This document shows, piece after piece, positions 48,791-62,171 of a stretch of 64,000 nt of DNA (positions are counted from its first letter, which is position 1; every line of letters starts with the position of its first letter). Location of the stretch: positions 1,649,819 through 1,713,818 of the forward strand of contig VZRS01008351.1 of the NCBI GenBank assembly GCA_013398055.1. The letters run 5' to 3'. The position numbers and the translations under genes are program-made. This DNA comes from Ifrita kowaldi (taxonomy: Eukaryota > Chordata > Aves > Passeriformes > Cinclosomatidae). Under the pieces are notes generated by a model that did no database searches, was not told the origin of the DNA, and saw only the letters and a list, made by a program, of their open reading frames with translations.

Positions 48791-49859
48791 GGTCCCGCTT
48801 CTAACGACTCCAGAGATGTAAACTATCCAGAATTAAAGCTAAAGCCTTGGAGAAGGGGAGCCAGGAAAAGCAAGCATCCCTAAGAGTCTGGCAGCAACCT
48901 GAAACTCCTGAGAAAACCTGCAGTAACTTTGAGTTACATTAGTGGAAGTGCCTGGAAGGCTGCCAAAATCCAGCTGCTGGGCTTGGACAAAAGTCACGAA
49001 AACCTTAGCAACATGGCAGTAATGAGAGGCAGCTACCAGGAGCCGGAGAGGGCATACACACTCCAGCCCTGCCTGAGAAGGCAAAATCACAGCTTGACTG
49101 ATAAGCAGATACACAGCAAGGGAAGGGAAGGAATGGGGAAGGTGAAGACACCTGTCATGGGGTGGCTGGCCTTGGTTGCCTTCCAGATAAGCATCTCTCC
49201 TCTCCTCCCTAAAACACAGTCATGCTGCTTCTATGGCTTCCCGTGGAAACCAGTGGCTGCTGTGATGGATGGGCTTGCAGAATCCAGCCCTGGCCAGTGG
49301 GAAGTTGCAACACCCTCTCGTTAATCTGTTTTGGGAGAGGGGTGGAAGAAGAGTGGAAACTTGGCTTAATGGCAGCCTGAAACTTGGCATGAAACAATAA
49401 TTTCTTGATCCACACACACATACACTCCTCCTGTCCTGCAAAGGGTTTGCCCAATACCATGTAAAAGCCCAACCTTGTTTTGTACACACCTACCTTTACC
49501 TCAGTGCTTCCTCCCAATACAGCCCATGCACCTGTCTCCTACTCCCAACCAGAGTCTGGTTCTCCCTCTGCTTGTGGCCTCCCAGTGCCCTGCAGCAATT
49601 TCTGTCTCTGTGCCCCAGTTCCCCAGCAGCCAGAGTGGGACCTGTGGATAAACCTCTGCAAGACACAGCATTGTCCTTCTCTGAGCAAGATCTCTGTTTC
49701 AGGTTGTTTCCTACAAAACAAGTCTGAAATAAGGCTCGCTCTTCTCATAGGATATGTCCCTTGCTTCACCAGTTGTAATTCCCCTGGGGATAAACATGGT
49801 CAAGCCATTGGTAATCATAATTCCATGAGCTGGATTCCTGTCAGTCTTTTTCCATCATG
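48791..49859. other. Gene-free unique DNA
   Basis: I see nothing recognisable. The 189-codon + strand frame beginning at 49480 runs into the MITE-like relic and looks like chance. Confidence 0.55.
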
Positions 49860-49965
49860 TCACCTCTGTAACAGTGGGACTCCAGCACATCTGAAGTATC
49901 TCTGCTGTTCAGAATGGAATTACTCCAAATTTACACCCACATTGCTGAGAGTTGAATTTGCTCCA
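49860..49965. mobile_element. Palindromic MITE-like relic
   Basis: The stretch ctgaagtatctctgctgttc, then agaatggaattactccaaat, then ttacacccacattgctgaga follows an amniote palindromic repeat. The arms of that repeat read 'ggagttactccagatttacacc' and 'agtaactccattgac' in better copies. It is well known in turtle and crocodilian genomes (Chompy-type MITE by memory). The left terminal arm is decayed. Confidence 0.45.
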
Positions 49966-52697
49966 GTGGTGCTAACCAAAAAGGATTTTTACCAGATAGG
50001 TTGGAAATGTAAACTGTCAAAAATTAGAAAAGGCCTCAACTCAGCATAGCAAGACATCATTTTCTCCCTTAGTCTTATAAAACTACTGTGTAGCTGCCAT
50101 ACTCCACATATCTTTTAATGGACTTGATATTCTGCTGTTTCACAAGGGAAATACTCCCATCACAAGGCTGCAACTATATTAAGGAGCATTGGTTTGCAGT
50201 GCTCGTCATATTAATACCAAATTTGGCTGCATGCATGGAGTATGATATTTAAGAATGAATGTGCTGCAGGAAGAAGATCTGAGACTTTGCAAGAATGAAT
50301 GAATTTTGGCACCATTAAACAATAGTTTTGCTTTTAAAGTATGATCCCTTGCAAGCCACTGCTGGCTGTAAGTTCTTGTAATGTATTCCTTTGTAAATTC
50401 TCCTCTAGTACAGAAGGTCCCAGAGCAGGTCTCTGAAAGATTAATTTCAGATCTTTGAAAGATTCATTGACAACTGGGGTTCATCATCTGTAGGAATGAC
50501 AGGCAGGGAAAGGCTTCACAGCAAAATCAGAAGTGTGTGTGCAAACACATACTTGGAGAGCTGTCTCTTTGCAAAATAATCATCATCTCTGAGTCCCCAA
50601 CCCCTAACTTACAGTTTCTGTATGGCCATAACCAGGAGCCAAAGTCGCTGTCAGCGGGTCAGTGGTAACAGGACTAACAAACAACTGCCACAGGATACCT
50701 TGAGGCAAATCAGCCCCTGACAGGTTCGTCCCTTCTGTGGAAGGTGGTTGGAAGACAGACTGGGCCAACAGCTATGTCCCTGCCTTTCCTTCCTAGACCT
50801 GACAAAGTTTTGTTCAAAGCTAATGATAAGCCTGAAATAAAATAATGACAGTTCAGTTCAGGTAAGCACTGTGAAACACAGATGGCTATGTGGGCTGTCC
50901 AAGTAGCTTTGGCCTGCAACAACAGGGACTGCAAAATTAATCTGAAAATACCCACTTTTTATGTTGTCAGAAGCCCTGTTGTTTCTCAGGTGATTTTCCA
51001 GCACTGAGACTCACTCAGTTTATAACTCTGCCCCTCCAGTGCTGGTCAAGATGAGGAGAGAGGGTCTGAGAACGATAGTTAGAAGACAGTTGAAGAATGC
51101 CAGGAAAGGAGTGGCGATACCCTCAGGGAGAGACAAAGTAGGTGGCAGAAGATGGGGCAGACAGGAAAGAGCTGAAAGTTTCGGTAATGCAGTCCTACAT
51201 TTGCTTGAATTTAATTCTGATTTTAGCCAGTGGTTTGTGTTGCATTTGCCTGAACACCTGGAGCTTCACAACTTTTTGATATTTACTTCATAGCTTGTGT
51301 CTGTGTCCAGCCATATAAGAAGACAACACAGAAGTTAGCCTGAAGTTAGCCTCTGAAGAGGTCACAGCTTGTACTGCCTTTGCATCAACCAGAAGCATCT
51401 CCAGGGAAATCAGTAATGCAGCTTCTTTCCTTTGGATTTAACTAAAGAAACATTTCAGACTACAATTTGAAAGCAAACAAAAAAAACCCCACCTCAACCA
51501 TTAGCTTTCTCTTATAACTACTGTCTGCCCTGTGCACTGAAAAGTGAGGGGGAGGAATCATTCAATGATAACACGTAGAGAGTAATTTCTAGTGTCTTAA
51601 TTATTTCCCATGTGCATGAAACATTGTAGCCCTATTGTTTCTGTTCACAATCTGGTTGGGGTCATGGGTAAGTAGATCACTTTGCCCACCCAGAGGACTG
51701 TGAAACTCTAGGAAAAGCTAGAGAATCACATGTAAGTTGGCTGGTCCAAGGCTATCCCTTCAGTTGTTTACAGTATCCCCCCACATCCTTTGAAAAATCA
51801 ATTTATAATATACATCTTAAGTCTAGTTAAACGCCCAGTCAAGACAACACAGTTGGTATGCAACCCTACAGCAGTGCGCAGATTATCAAAAATCCACTGT
51901 CTTCCATGATCTTTAGTTTTCTGCTGGACAAACATCAAGGGAAATGTCAAGCCTCAGCTATTTTCTCAAGAAACTGCTCCTCAAAAAATCCAGATTATTA
52001 TTTCAACCTCCTAGATAAAGAATGGCTGGCAGCTCTGAGCCTTGGGCTCCCTGGCTTTTGCAGTTCTAAGACTGAAACTAGGCTGAAAAGAGGCTGACAT
52101 GGAAGACAGAGCCAAGGCCACCAAGAGCAAGATGGTCCTCTCCTGCCAGGGCACCACGCAACTCTTTGCTGTCTTCTTACCAGCATTACAGAGGAAGAAA
52201 TCCTTGAGTTAAAAAGATGGTTCAATTTATTCGAGAACAAACTGTCCATGAGAAATACTAGTCAGAACCTTAATACACTTCTGCTTTCTTCCATGGAAAG
52301 TAAGAGTGGGTAAAGCCTGAATTTCTCTGGATTTCAAAGGCAAGAATTAAATTTGACTCAACACACTTCTAACACCAACGCTGTACCATGTAGGTTCAAG
52401 CCAGTTCTAGTCAAGTACTTTGTGCTTGAGAGTGTGGAATTCCTTTCTACTTTCCACAGAATTTAGCACACTAATTGAGTTGTAGTCATCAAACCCAAAT
52501 AATTACAACTAACATTCAGTCTGTTTCTGCTGGACAAGTTATATTTGAATTTATTCCGAACGTACACTTATTCCAAATGGAGGTAAATAAATGAGTGACA
52601 CTATGGTGTAGGTGGGATCTGTGAAAAGAGACATCAACTGTGGAATATCTTCTGGAAAAAGAAACACATATTCATCTCTGAGGTCTTTATTTATAGC

Positions 52698-52727
52698 ATA
52701 TACACACACATATATATATACACACAT
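52698..52727 (+). repeat. (CA/TA)n microsatellite
   Basis: Alternating purine-pyrimidine tract of about 30 bases: a TACACACACA run, a TATATATATA run and a CACACA run. Confidence 0.9.
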
Positions 52728-55085
52728 GCTTCACCCAGGGTTATTCAATCACATGTAAGTTAACCTCCCTTTCAGTAAAGGACTTTCTCAGGGAACACAA
52801 TAAACTATTGAACACTTAAAAAATTTCCTGCTGTGCTGTGCAATGTCTCCTCATTTTCCAGTTTTACTGCTTTGGCAATTCTGAATTACCATTTATTCAT
52901 AGCAATCCCTGAAGTGTCACCAAATGAATTCTGCACTAAAAGTGTATGCTCTGTCTGTGTTGCCTCCCACCTCCATGTGCAAACACAGTGGGGCAAAGAG
53001 CTTTCTCCCAGCGAAACTTCTGTCGGTCTGGAGCTGGGTCAGAGAGTTTGTGCAATGGAGCAGCTGTGCAACCCTTCTCACTCTTCATTGACAGGACCCT
53101 GAGCACCCAGAACAGTCTGAGCACTGAAGTTCAGACCAAGCAGTTTGCAGATGAATGTGGCAGTGACTCTACTGTGTTTGGAAAGCAGCTGCCTCTTGGG
53201 TTAAAGATTAAAGACCAGCCATTTTCCATTCTTAGCAGAGAAAGTAGAAATTTAGTTTTTTTTCCTCTGGGTGAACAGGAATGGGAGTTTGATAAGAAGG
53301 CACAACAGATGAACTTGAGAGCTATTTAAATTTTGTTTCCTTCAGTGAGGGAAAACAATTTGTCCTCGTATCAGAATTACTCTTGGAGATGAGAACAAGG
53401 AAAGCAAAGCTGGGACTTGTAATTGTTAGATATGTCACTGCACTCTCCTCGGCAGCATCTGCTTCTGAACAGCCTCAGTAAGCATGGAAGCTCTTAACAC
53501 ATGAGGTTGTACACCCATTCCTTACTCTTTACAGGCCAGCACATGCATGTTCACAAACAAGGGCTGCAAATCACCAGAAGGCCTTGCCAGCTTTCTTTAG
53601 GGAGGCTCAATATATTAATGCAATGGGCGTGATTCAAAACATTTTGCAGGGAACAGTTATGAGGTTAGGAAGAAAACACCAACTTTTAGCATATTTTCCA
53701 TCTAAATTTTTATTTCTTTCACAGGCAGTAAATGCAGGAGGTATCATAAAGGGTAAATTTCTTGGGCAAGTGGAGACAAATTTTCATTGGGGTCTTAGGG
53801 AAATTTAAACTTTCCTCATCAAGCAAGAAGGCACTTTCTCCAGCTGTGGAGATGACTGCAGCTGTGCACGTTCCTGGGGAGAATGACAAAAATTTGGATA
53901 TTCAGTTTAATAGCACAAGAGGGGTGGAGGAATGGGGGAATGAAAAACTGTCACTTTCATCCCTTAGCAGTATCATCTAATACCGCAAAAGTCTCCTCAA
54001 GGATTCCTGGGGTTAGGATTTACAACATCATGGAAACACCTTTCCTAACCAAAGGTAGCTTGGAAACCTGTTACAGTTTTGGGAAGGTTTTTTTCCAAAC
54101 AGCAAAGCTGCACAGAAAATCTGCAGGCATCCCTGAGACGTAAATATATGTCCTGATAGACCTGATATCCCTCCTGGGTACAGGTGTTTCAGGCAGAACT
54201 GCCAGTAGTTTAACTCAGTAAGCCTAAGACACTAACTTCTCTTGGAACATATAGAAAGAATATGAATTTACAAAGTATATTTACCCAACCTGCAATCTAG
54301 CCAGGGATAAGGAGAGAGCATTTTTGACAGCCAGGTGTGGTCAGTATTCCAGCTTTATCCCTCCTCCAGCTTGGTGGTGTCTGTGAATGGGTTCTCCTCT
54401 CCCTCATCCTGTTCCTCCAAGATGAAGTGCCTCCGCATGACTGAGCCACGTACGGAGCGCACACATCTCCCATCCCAGCAGCTCCTAGCACACCTGTGCA
54501 GCCTGAGGTGACTACATAAAAGAAACTCATAAAGCAGAGCTTACATTTCATTCATTTCATTCACCGGCTCGAGACTTTAGGAATGGAATGGAGCACAGCT
54601 GGCCTTTGGATGTCAGATATGCTTCATAAGCCAACTCTGGTTCAGCACACAGGCAGAAGCCTTCTCGTCTTGTGGCTCTCCACAAGCAATAGAAAGGAAG
54701 CATGTTGGCAGTCTCACACCTGGCAGTGGGGCTGGCACAGGAGAGCTGTAAATACTGTGTAGGCACGAAAGTGCAGGCTGCCAGGGTGAGAGCGGGTCAC
54801 CAAGCCCCCAGGGGCTCCCAGCCACCTGCACAAAGGCACCACGGAGGTGCTTTGCTCTTCTTTAACTGAAGGGCAGAGGGTACGGTGGGTAACAGACACG
54901 TTGGATCAGGTCTGGCCTGACAGGGACAGATGCTGCTGGGAGTGGAGATTTGTCTCAGGAGGCTTTGGGTCTTTGATATGTCACTGGAGTGAGGAGCTGC
55001 TTCTGCTTGTGACCATGGAAAGCTCCACACTCAGAGGAACTGTTTGGCCTGGGGTTTCTCCCTATCCTGACAGAAGTAGCCTTGA

Positions 55086-55123
55086 GCACCTGCTGTCCAG
55101 TACCTGCTGTCCTGTACCTGCTC
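55086..55123 (+). repeat. Short tandem repeat, ~14-15 bp unit, three copies
   Basis: Three copies of a unit like acctgctgtcc(a/t)gt occur head to tail, the last one partial. Confidence 0.8.
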
Positions 55124-57299
55124 TGGATCCTGGTCTGCCTATCTGTTCACATGGCAAAGGGAATCTTCCCTGTCCATCCATCTCACCTGAGAATATGCAC
55201 CAGGATGGGTATGAGAGTACCACTGAAAGCCATGTCATCTCCGCGTGATTTGGGCAGCTGCTGGAGCAGAAAGGAACACAGGGGAGAGAGATGTGCTATA
55301 TCCGTTGACTCTTTCTTATTGATTTGCAGATCAGAACATACTTTGTCAACTTTTTCTTTTCCCTCAGAGACAAAGCAATTAAAGAGGACAGTGGTATGTC
55401 CAACAGAGGGAATTAAAGGAAAGCTCTCTGACTAGGTAATGTTTGTATCTATGAGTCTTGATGTGTAATTTGCTCCTTAGGACTATGGGCAGAGCCCCAG
55501 TGAATTTCTGGGTTTATTAAATTATCCTCAGCATTTCCATTCTGGATGTGTGTTGAGCTCCAGGGGAACATCCTTCAGATGGCTCTTTCCCAGAGCAGGA
55601 TGACTGCTCACAGAATGTGCTCACCCTGCCTGGGTGCCTCCACTGTGGGGCGTGATGATGTGATGATAGAGGCTGTCTGATGGGTCTTCACTTTGTCAGG
55701 TACCAAAACCAGTGTACAGATACCAGACCTATGGGCTGAGTGCAGAAACCTCTCAAAAATAAACTGTAAACATTCAGAATAGCTGGTGTTGAGCACAAGT
55801 GAGAGGTAGGAGACAAAAGTGACCTGTCTTGGACTTTAAGTTTCTTTCTCAAAACCTGTTTTCTCCCCAGACATATCCACATATCTCTTCCTGAAACATG
55901 TGGATAGCCAGTCTTCAGACTCAGCACAAAGCCTCTCTTCAGGCAATGCTACCTGAGTAGCGTCCATAAGGAAGGAGAAGGCAATCCAGAAGCAATTAAT
56001 ATGCCAGACAGCAGTCACAGTTCACCTAAAGTAGCCCATAATGTCTTTATTTCTCACAATAAACTTAAAAGAATTTCCCTGAATTTCTCTGAGGCTGATA
56101 AATGAATAGGATTATACATCCAGCCTCTATGAACAAACACTGCATCAAGAAAACCTCAAAACAATAACAGCAGAAAGGGCACTGATATTCAAAAGGACTC
56201 TAAGTGCAGAATAGGGCTCCTCATTTCAAACGTCCCCAAGGCTGTGGATGCTCACAACTAAGATTCCGTCTTGGCCTCTTGTAAAACTGAAGAGTCATGT
56301 GAAAAATTTGAAACTTAATTGCTTAAATTCAAGGCTTTTCTCAGCCAGACATTTCATTTGCACCTTCTTTTTTTAGAAAGGGTGAACTATGAGCCTTCTC
56401 TTAGAGCTTGCATTGTCAAATAGCATGCCGATCTCAGTATCACCTTCAGCTCGTTAAGTCATGTTTTCATCCCATTTACACATGGACAATGCCCAGTGGT
56501 TTAGTAGAGTTGTCCGTATTGCTGTAGAGAAGCAAATGAGGGTCTAACTTTGTGAGAAAGAGCATTTTTCAGACAAAGTGTTTTCATTTGCTTCTCTTCA
56601 TGGTAATCCACCAATGTATCCAAACTCCAATTTTAGTCTCCCTGTATATGCTTGTAAAAGTTACCTGAAGCACTTAATCATATTTAAAAATTATTAAAGA
56701 AGCCCTGGGAGCCTCCAAGTTCTAACACTGCAAGTATTTTCCCCAGGGCACTTGATTACAGTAGAATTTTTTTTTTTTTAATTTGCAGAACTCAGAAAAG
56801 TCAGAAGATGGCAGCAGCTCATTCATGCATTAAACAATCCCTAAATGTCATGAACAGAACAGTTCTTCCTTAAAGTTATCTGAATTATGCAACCACATAA
56901 GAATAGAGATTGATAATTTACTAAGCACAATAATTCTGCTTATCCAGGCTCTGCAGTCATCAAAGCTATTATTTCTCATATTCTTTTTTTTCATTGTCAT
57001 GAGTGCAGTGGAGAAATTTACAAGGGTGAGGGAAAGTACACTGTTGTGAAAGAGTTGTTAGATGGATACTCCTAATTCCAGACATATGTTTCCAGGATCC
57101 CTAAAATTTCTTCCTTAATTTTTTTGTTCTATTTTGCAAATGTCATATTACAGAAAATAGAAATAAGATTATTTTGCTATTTCCAAATAACACGAGATGT
57201 GAAGAGGAATTGTTGTTTTTCCCGTTTTTACGGTTGAATGTTTTTATCTTACTCTGTGCTAATCTACATACCTCATCATTTTCACACTGCCAGCAGTGG

Positions 57300-57463
57300 G
57301 ATCTCTTCTCTCCAAAGATTTAATAGCGTTAATGTTGCAGTAATGACCTATATTACTAAATTTTCTCTACCTTGAGAAAATATATCATAGCACATTTAAA
57401 GTATGGCACAAAGGGTTAGCATAAATAATTAAACTAAATTACAGCAATCAAAAACACAAGGCA
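57300..57463. promoter_or_regulatory. Candidate conserved regulatory element
   Basis: AT-rich, non-repetitive DNA with tttaatagcgttaatgttg, cagtaatgacc, and gcataaataattaaac homeodomain-like sites. Low confidence; based on motif texture. Confidence 0.2.
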
Positions 57464-57563
57464 GGCCAGATCCAAGCCGCCTCAGAAGAAATCTAGTGTA
57501 ACTCCATTGCTGTCAGTGGAATTACTCCCAAATGACGCTGGCTTAAGGGATGCGGAATCTGGC
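57464..57563. mobile_element. Palindromic MITE-like relic with visible terminal inverted repeats
   Basis: Starts ggccagatcc (57464-57473) and ends ggaatctggc (57554-57563), near-exact inverted termini 100 bp apart. Between them lies tgtaactccattgctgtcag with tggaattactcccaaatgac, a self-complementary centre (actccattg / cagtggaatt). It is the same family as the relic at 49.9 kb. It has no coding capacity and would have depended on a DNA transposase elsewhere. Confidence 0.55.
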
Positions 57564-57589
57564 ATCATAGCTTTTGTAACACAACCTCC

Positions 57590-57910
57590 TTGTCATTGTG
57601 TGTTCACTTATTCACTTAATTCATAAAATTCAATCAATCGCAATGGGCCACCCAGCCACTGGAGTGAAGAAAAGAAAATCTATTGTAAATGATATTTCTT
57701 TGGTCAACTACGTCTGAAAGTGCATTTCCCCCTCCTGCCCCCCAGCAAAAGAATGCATCAGAGACCGGGGCTGACACTGTGGTGCAGGGAGCTGGTATTT
57801 CCCTCCAGCCTCATTTGTATTGCTTTATTGACATGTTAATGACAAAATACATCCCCAGGTCCTATGAAGTACAGAACAAGTCAGAGAAATTAGAATAATA
57901 CCTAGACCTA
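57590..57910. promoter_or_regulatory. Candidate conserved regulatory element
   Basis: Contains cacttaattcataaaattc, tcaatcaatcgcaatggg (PBX/HOX-like), tttattgacatgttaatgac and agacctaattagaag (homeodomain). No repeat or coding frame explains it. Inference from motifs. Confidence 0.25.
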
Positions 57911-59489
57911 ATTAGAAGCCAGGTACCTGCCTGACATGCTCTCTTGTTGTATTTAGCTTCAGATACTGGTACGTAGATTGATTGCCTGGTTGTTTGATTG
58001 ATTGATAGAGAGGCTTCACTGAGCTCAAAGACACACACATGAAGGAAGCTTTTGATGTCAATATGAACAAAGGTAATGATAGACTTACAAACAATGCCAA
58101 ATGCTGAGTCTATGTATTAGGCTTAATGCAAACAGAAAATGTGCCCGCCACTGTTCTAAGAGCAGTGAGACTAGAAGGAAGACGTGTTGTGTATGATTGA
58201 ACTTCATAGCTACAGGCAAAATTGTACTGTCAGGAAGATTTGCAGGTGATGTTTCTGACTGCCTGAAGATCTCTGCACATAAGCAGGGCAACAGAAATTA
58301 ATCCAAATCCTTCCTTTGCAACATCGTAAACACTGTTTTAGAAGTGGGCTTCTAGAGCTGGTCTGCTCCAGCAGGCAAGGGTTTCTGGAAAGGAATAAGA
58401 TTGATTTTCTGTATATGAAGACCACAAATGTACTTCTGTGTGGGTGCTAAGGCATTAATGACAAGGCTCAGTGTGCTACAGGCAGAAATGCTCAGCAGCA
58501 CACAGAACTAGGGGGCTGCAGAGTTCTCTGTGCATCTCCCCCCTCATATGCCCCCAAATAAAAATATTTAACAACAAATAGGAAACCAGAAAAACTTTAA
58601 GGGGCACCTTGATCCTCAAATGCTGCTGAGCCCATCTTTCTCTGATGCCTTTGATCTGTACTCTCCTCTTCTGTTCTGCACAGTGACAAATGCACTGCAC
58701 ACAGGGCACAGAGTGCAGCACAGCAGGACAGATCCTTTCAGCTAGAGCTGTGCAAAATGTTCATAGCAGAGCCCCAAATCACAAGAAACTTGCCTGGCTT
58801 CAGGTTTCATTGCAAGCTTGGAACTCAGACCACGTTTGTCAAAAGGTTGCTGAGATTTGCTAGCCCTTTGAGAAATTTCTCTTTTTTTCCCTTGTGCGCT
58901 CCTTTCTCTCTTTCCCTCTCTAATCTGCCTGAATTTCTAAAACTATTTCCACACTGTTTAGGAGCTAGGAGGACTTACAGGTTTGGACTAAAAAACCTGC
59001 CAAAAGTACTCTCTCATGGTGTCAATTTAAAACCAGGTGAAAGTAGACAATTCTTTCCAAGAAAAAAAACAGATCCCAACAACCCAAACCAAAAACACCA
59101 CCACCAAAAAACCCCCCAAAAGCCCCCAAAACAACCAAACAATAACAACAAAAAAAATTCCAACAGCCAACACACATTCCCTCCCTTCCTGCAAATTTGA
59201 GCCACAGACTTGATTCATCAAAGGGTTTGAATATCTTCAGAAGCGTCTCAGTAATCCTACTGATTGTCTGTATTACGGCTAACACTGCATTTTTTTGAAC
59301 CCCAGAAGCCAAACTAAAACATGGTTGTGTAATTCCTTTGCAGACCAAACTGAAATGAGTCTTTGTGAAATGAAATCATGTTTTCACACAGCTCTGTTTT
59401 TTCAGTATTGTGTTTAGACACACCAGAGATTAACAAAAGTGTGTATCACCTGGCTCTCAAAGGTCTCACATCACTTTGCAAAGATTATC
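57911..59489. other. Gene-free DNA with an A/C-rich tract
   Basis: No gene is recognised. A low-complexity A/C tract is listed separately. Open frames crossing it are artefacts of its composition. Confidence 0.6.
59058..59160 (+). repeat. A/C-rich low-complexity tract
   Basis: About 100 bases are made almost only of A and C (ccaaaaacaccaccaccaaa and similar). The tract yields chance P/N/K-rich or W/F/G-rich frames on the two strands. Confidence 0.85.
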
Positions 59490-59605
59490 TGAGCAATTAA
59501 TTGACATGTGGTCAAACAGAAAGTCAGTGCTGAGGTTTGAACCCACGTCTCCTTAGAGCCTTAAACTCAAGCTCATCTGCCTTGCTGGCAGAGTGCTGTC
59601 TAATT
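59490..59605 (-). mobile_element. tRNA-type SINE relic (MIR/CORE-like), reverse orientation
   Basis: On the minus strand it reads gtttaaggctctaaggagac, then gtgggttcaaacctcagcac (B-box GGTTCAAACC), then tgactttctgtttgaccaca. This parallels the MIR head-to-core order ('gggttcaaatcc', 'agctctgccactta', 'tgtgacc'). Edges are approximate. Confidence 0.55.
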
Positions 59606-60889
59606 CAGTTTGTGCCAATGACATTTCATGATTCCGCTTGCATATTTAAAGAATAGGTGAGTGATCTCTCTCTGGACATACCTTATGTGCTCTGGTGCAC
59701 ATAATATCAAGTGGCATATGAATTCAGTTCAGTGATATGCACTTTTTCAGAGCTTTTTGCATGGTATATGAAGTATCTACCCTTTCAGTACCTAACAAAG
59801 AGCCTGGAATTCATGCACAGGTTTAATGAACATCTTCAGTTCAAATCAGACTTCTATGCAATGTGTGAAGTTATCACACGGTAGTAGGGGATGCTTGGGG
59901 TTTTGATTGGCCAAGACCCATGAATTTCAGAGAACCTAACACTTCCACAGATGCTGCATGGACAAGATCACTATGAAGTTAACAACTCTTGTGTCCTGAT
60001 ACAGATGTCAAGCTGGTTTTATAATCTTGGAAGGACATTTAAAACAAAAGAAGAGAAAATAGAGTCTTAGGCTAGTGCAGGTTCAGTTGAGTCATTATGT
60101 TTTAATGCCCAACCTTTGTTTGTTTTCTATTTCTCTTCGGAGATCTTTTGCCATGGAAGGTTAAAGATTACTGAGATAACTAACAATAAATGTGTCTGGC
60201 GTTGTGACTTTTGACCAATAATTATAACTTGGATTGACTGAAACAAATCTGTATCCAATTTTATTTTACATCCTATTGCAACAAAATTGACAAGGGTGTG
60301 AATTAAAACCTTAGCCCTGGTGATTAACATAAAAGTGGGGATGGACATTTCTCTGAGCTTTGACAACCTGAGCCCTTGTCTTTTATCAGCAGCGTGGACT
60401 GCAGTGTGCAGTAATTGCTTAACTGCTCCTTTGCCCGTTAGGACTCAAATTGGCTTTGGAGTGGACTTGAGAAATGACTCAGAGTTTCAATAGACACACC
60501 CAGTTACTGGCTTTGTACTACACTAAATGCTTTCCAATAGAACACATTTTCTAAAAGAAAGGCTGTATATTGCTCTCTGTAGACCTGAGGGCATATATTC
60601 AGTCACAACCTAGGTGCAGGTTGAACGATGTCTGTGCAAACTGCTGTCTCACACCCTGCCAGCCTGCTTCAGTCCTGCTCTGAAAGGGTGTCTGGTGTGG
60701 GGAGAAGCCCTGTGTAAGCCCCACATGACTGCTGCAACTACCAGAGTTAGTAGCAGGGATGGTTTACGCAGGAGGCAGTGCCCTCATGCCCCGTGTAGGG
60801 GAGAGGCTGGAGCTACAGGTGGCCATCAGCACATTTCCTGGTGCAGAGGCCAAGGTTAGGTGAGATTTGCATAGGTGGTCAGTCATTAA
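59606..60889. other. Gene-free unique DNA
   Basis: I see nothing recognisable. Confidence 0.6.
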
Positions 60890-61784
60890 CAGTTGTGGCT
60901 TTCATGGTCTACTCTGAAAAGAAGCACCTTACAGCCAGTTTGCGGAGCTTTAGCTTAAACCAAGCCCAGTGTTGGTCATGTCCGAGGTGGCAACTGGTTT
61001 ATGGAGAGCAGCTGTCCCAGGTGGGTGGTTACAAACCAGGGCTATGTTGGAACCAGGCACAGAAGCAAAAAATGTCAGAAATTCTCATCACCAAAGCATC
61101 CCGTTGCCCAAACCACACAGCCTTCACTATCCAGCCCAGGAGCCAACACTCTGGTCCTGGTCAGAGGCATACTGCAAAAATAAACACAAATACTTCAATG
61201 TATGCTTTCTCCGATTCACAAATACTGAGTGAAAAGAGCTTGACAAAAATAAATGAACTTATTTTCCGAAGTTCTTCTTGTCTTTTTTTTTTAAAATGCA
61301 AATTAGGTGATTCTTCAACCAGGAAAGGTCTAGAAGCTCTGTCTTCCACAATCAAACATGTTTATTAAACAGATTATTATCTTTCCTGCTTTAAGTAGTT
61401 TCTAGCATTTTGGTGCCACAGAGGAAGAACAGCAGCAGGTTTAGTTATTAATAATATGTTGTCATGACAATTTTTCTTGCTATGTTGGAAAAATACTCTC
61501 AATAACATTGTAGGTACAGCCAACTTTCAAAGTAGTTGCAAAGGCTGATTTCTTTGGGGAAGGGTGGTAAGCGGTAGGACCTGCCCTCTGCCAAAGTTTG
61601 AAAGATTTTTTAAGGGACAAACTCTGATCTTCTTGCTTAAATTTGTAATTGTCCACTCATGCAAGCAGTCACGTGAGGATTTCAAAGATTATTGGATAGG
61701 AAGTGAATTTTATGTTTATTTTCAAGATCACAAATGCCAAGCAATTTCAGTACGATCTTTGAGTACTTTTTTTATTTTCTTCAG
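60890..61784. repeat. ~0.9-kb unit, copy 1 of 3
   Basis: Runs from cagttgtggctttcatgg to ttttcttcag. Relative to copy 3 it lacks five bases (attcc) after cttacagcc and has G at 61213 where copies 2 and 3 have T. It is joined to unique DNA on both sides with no N, so it is the most trustworthy copy. Its open frames (up to 175 codons) recur in the other copies and have no recognisable domain. Confidence 0.95.
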
Positions 61785-62171
61785 TCTTTGACTCAAGAAT
61801 TCAATGAAAGAAATTCTCAAACAAAACACTTGAATTCCCCACGAAGAGGTTTGTGTCAGAAAAGAGGCATCGTCTAAGCCAAGACAGATAAGGAGGTGGT
61901 TTTGGTTTTGGGTTTTCATCATCCCTAGGCTCCATGCCATTTTTAAGGAAAAAAATTTGACAGACACTGTGACTTCGGTCCCATCAAGGGAGTAAAGTTT
62001 ACATTAAAGGAAGTCCTTTCAGAGTATCAGATGCCCTCTGTATTTGGGTTAAGAAGGCTGCTGAGCCGTAGAGGTATCTTGTTTTACCCCATGGCGACCG
62101 CACCATTTAAAATGGAAAGCAGAGACCACCCTTCAAACTCTTTGCCTGCTTGCTGCACATCATTTCAGCAC
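61785..62171. other. Single-copy spacer after unit copy 1
   Basis: 387 bp of unique DNA. Its first 32 bases recur after copy 3 (63969-64000) at the window edge, which suggests the same locus is being read again. I see no gene in it. Confidence 0.7.

Larger units (their letters stand above)
49966..57299. other. Gene-free mostly unique DNA
   Basis: No gene, RNA gene or clear transposon. Contains a CA/TA microsatellite (52.7 kb) and a small tandem repeat (55.1 kb). Chance frames reach 133 codons without recognisable domains. Confidence 0.6.
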
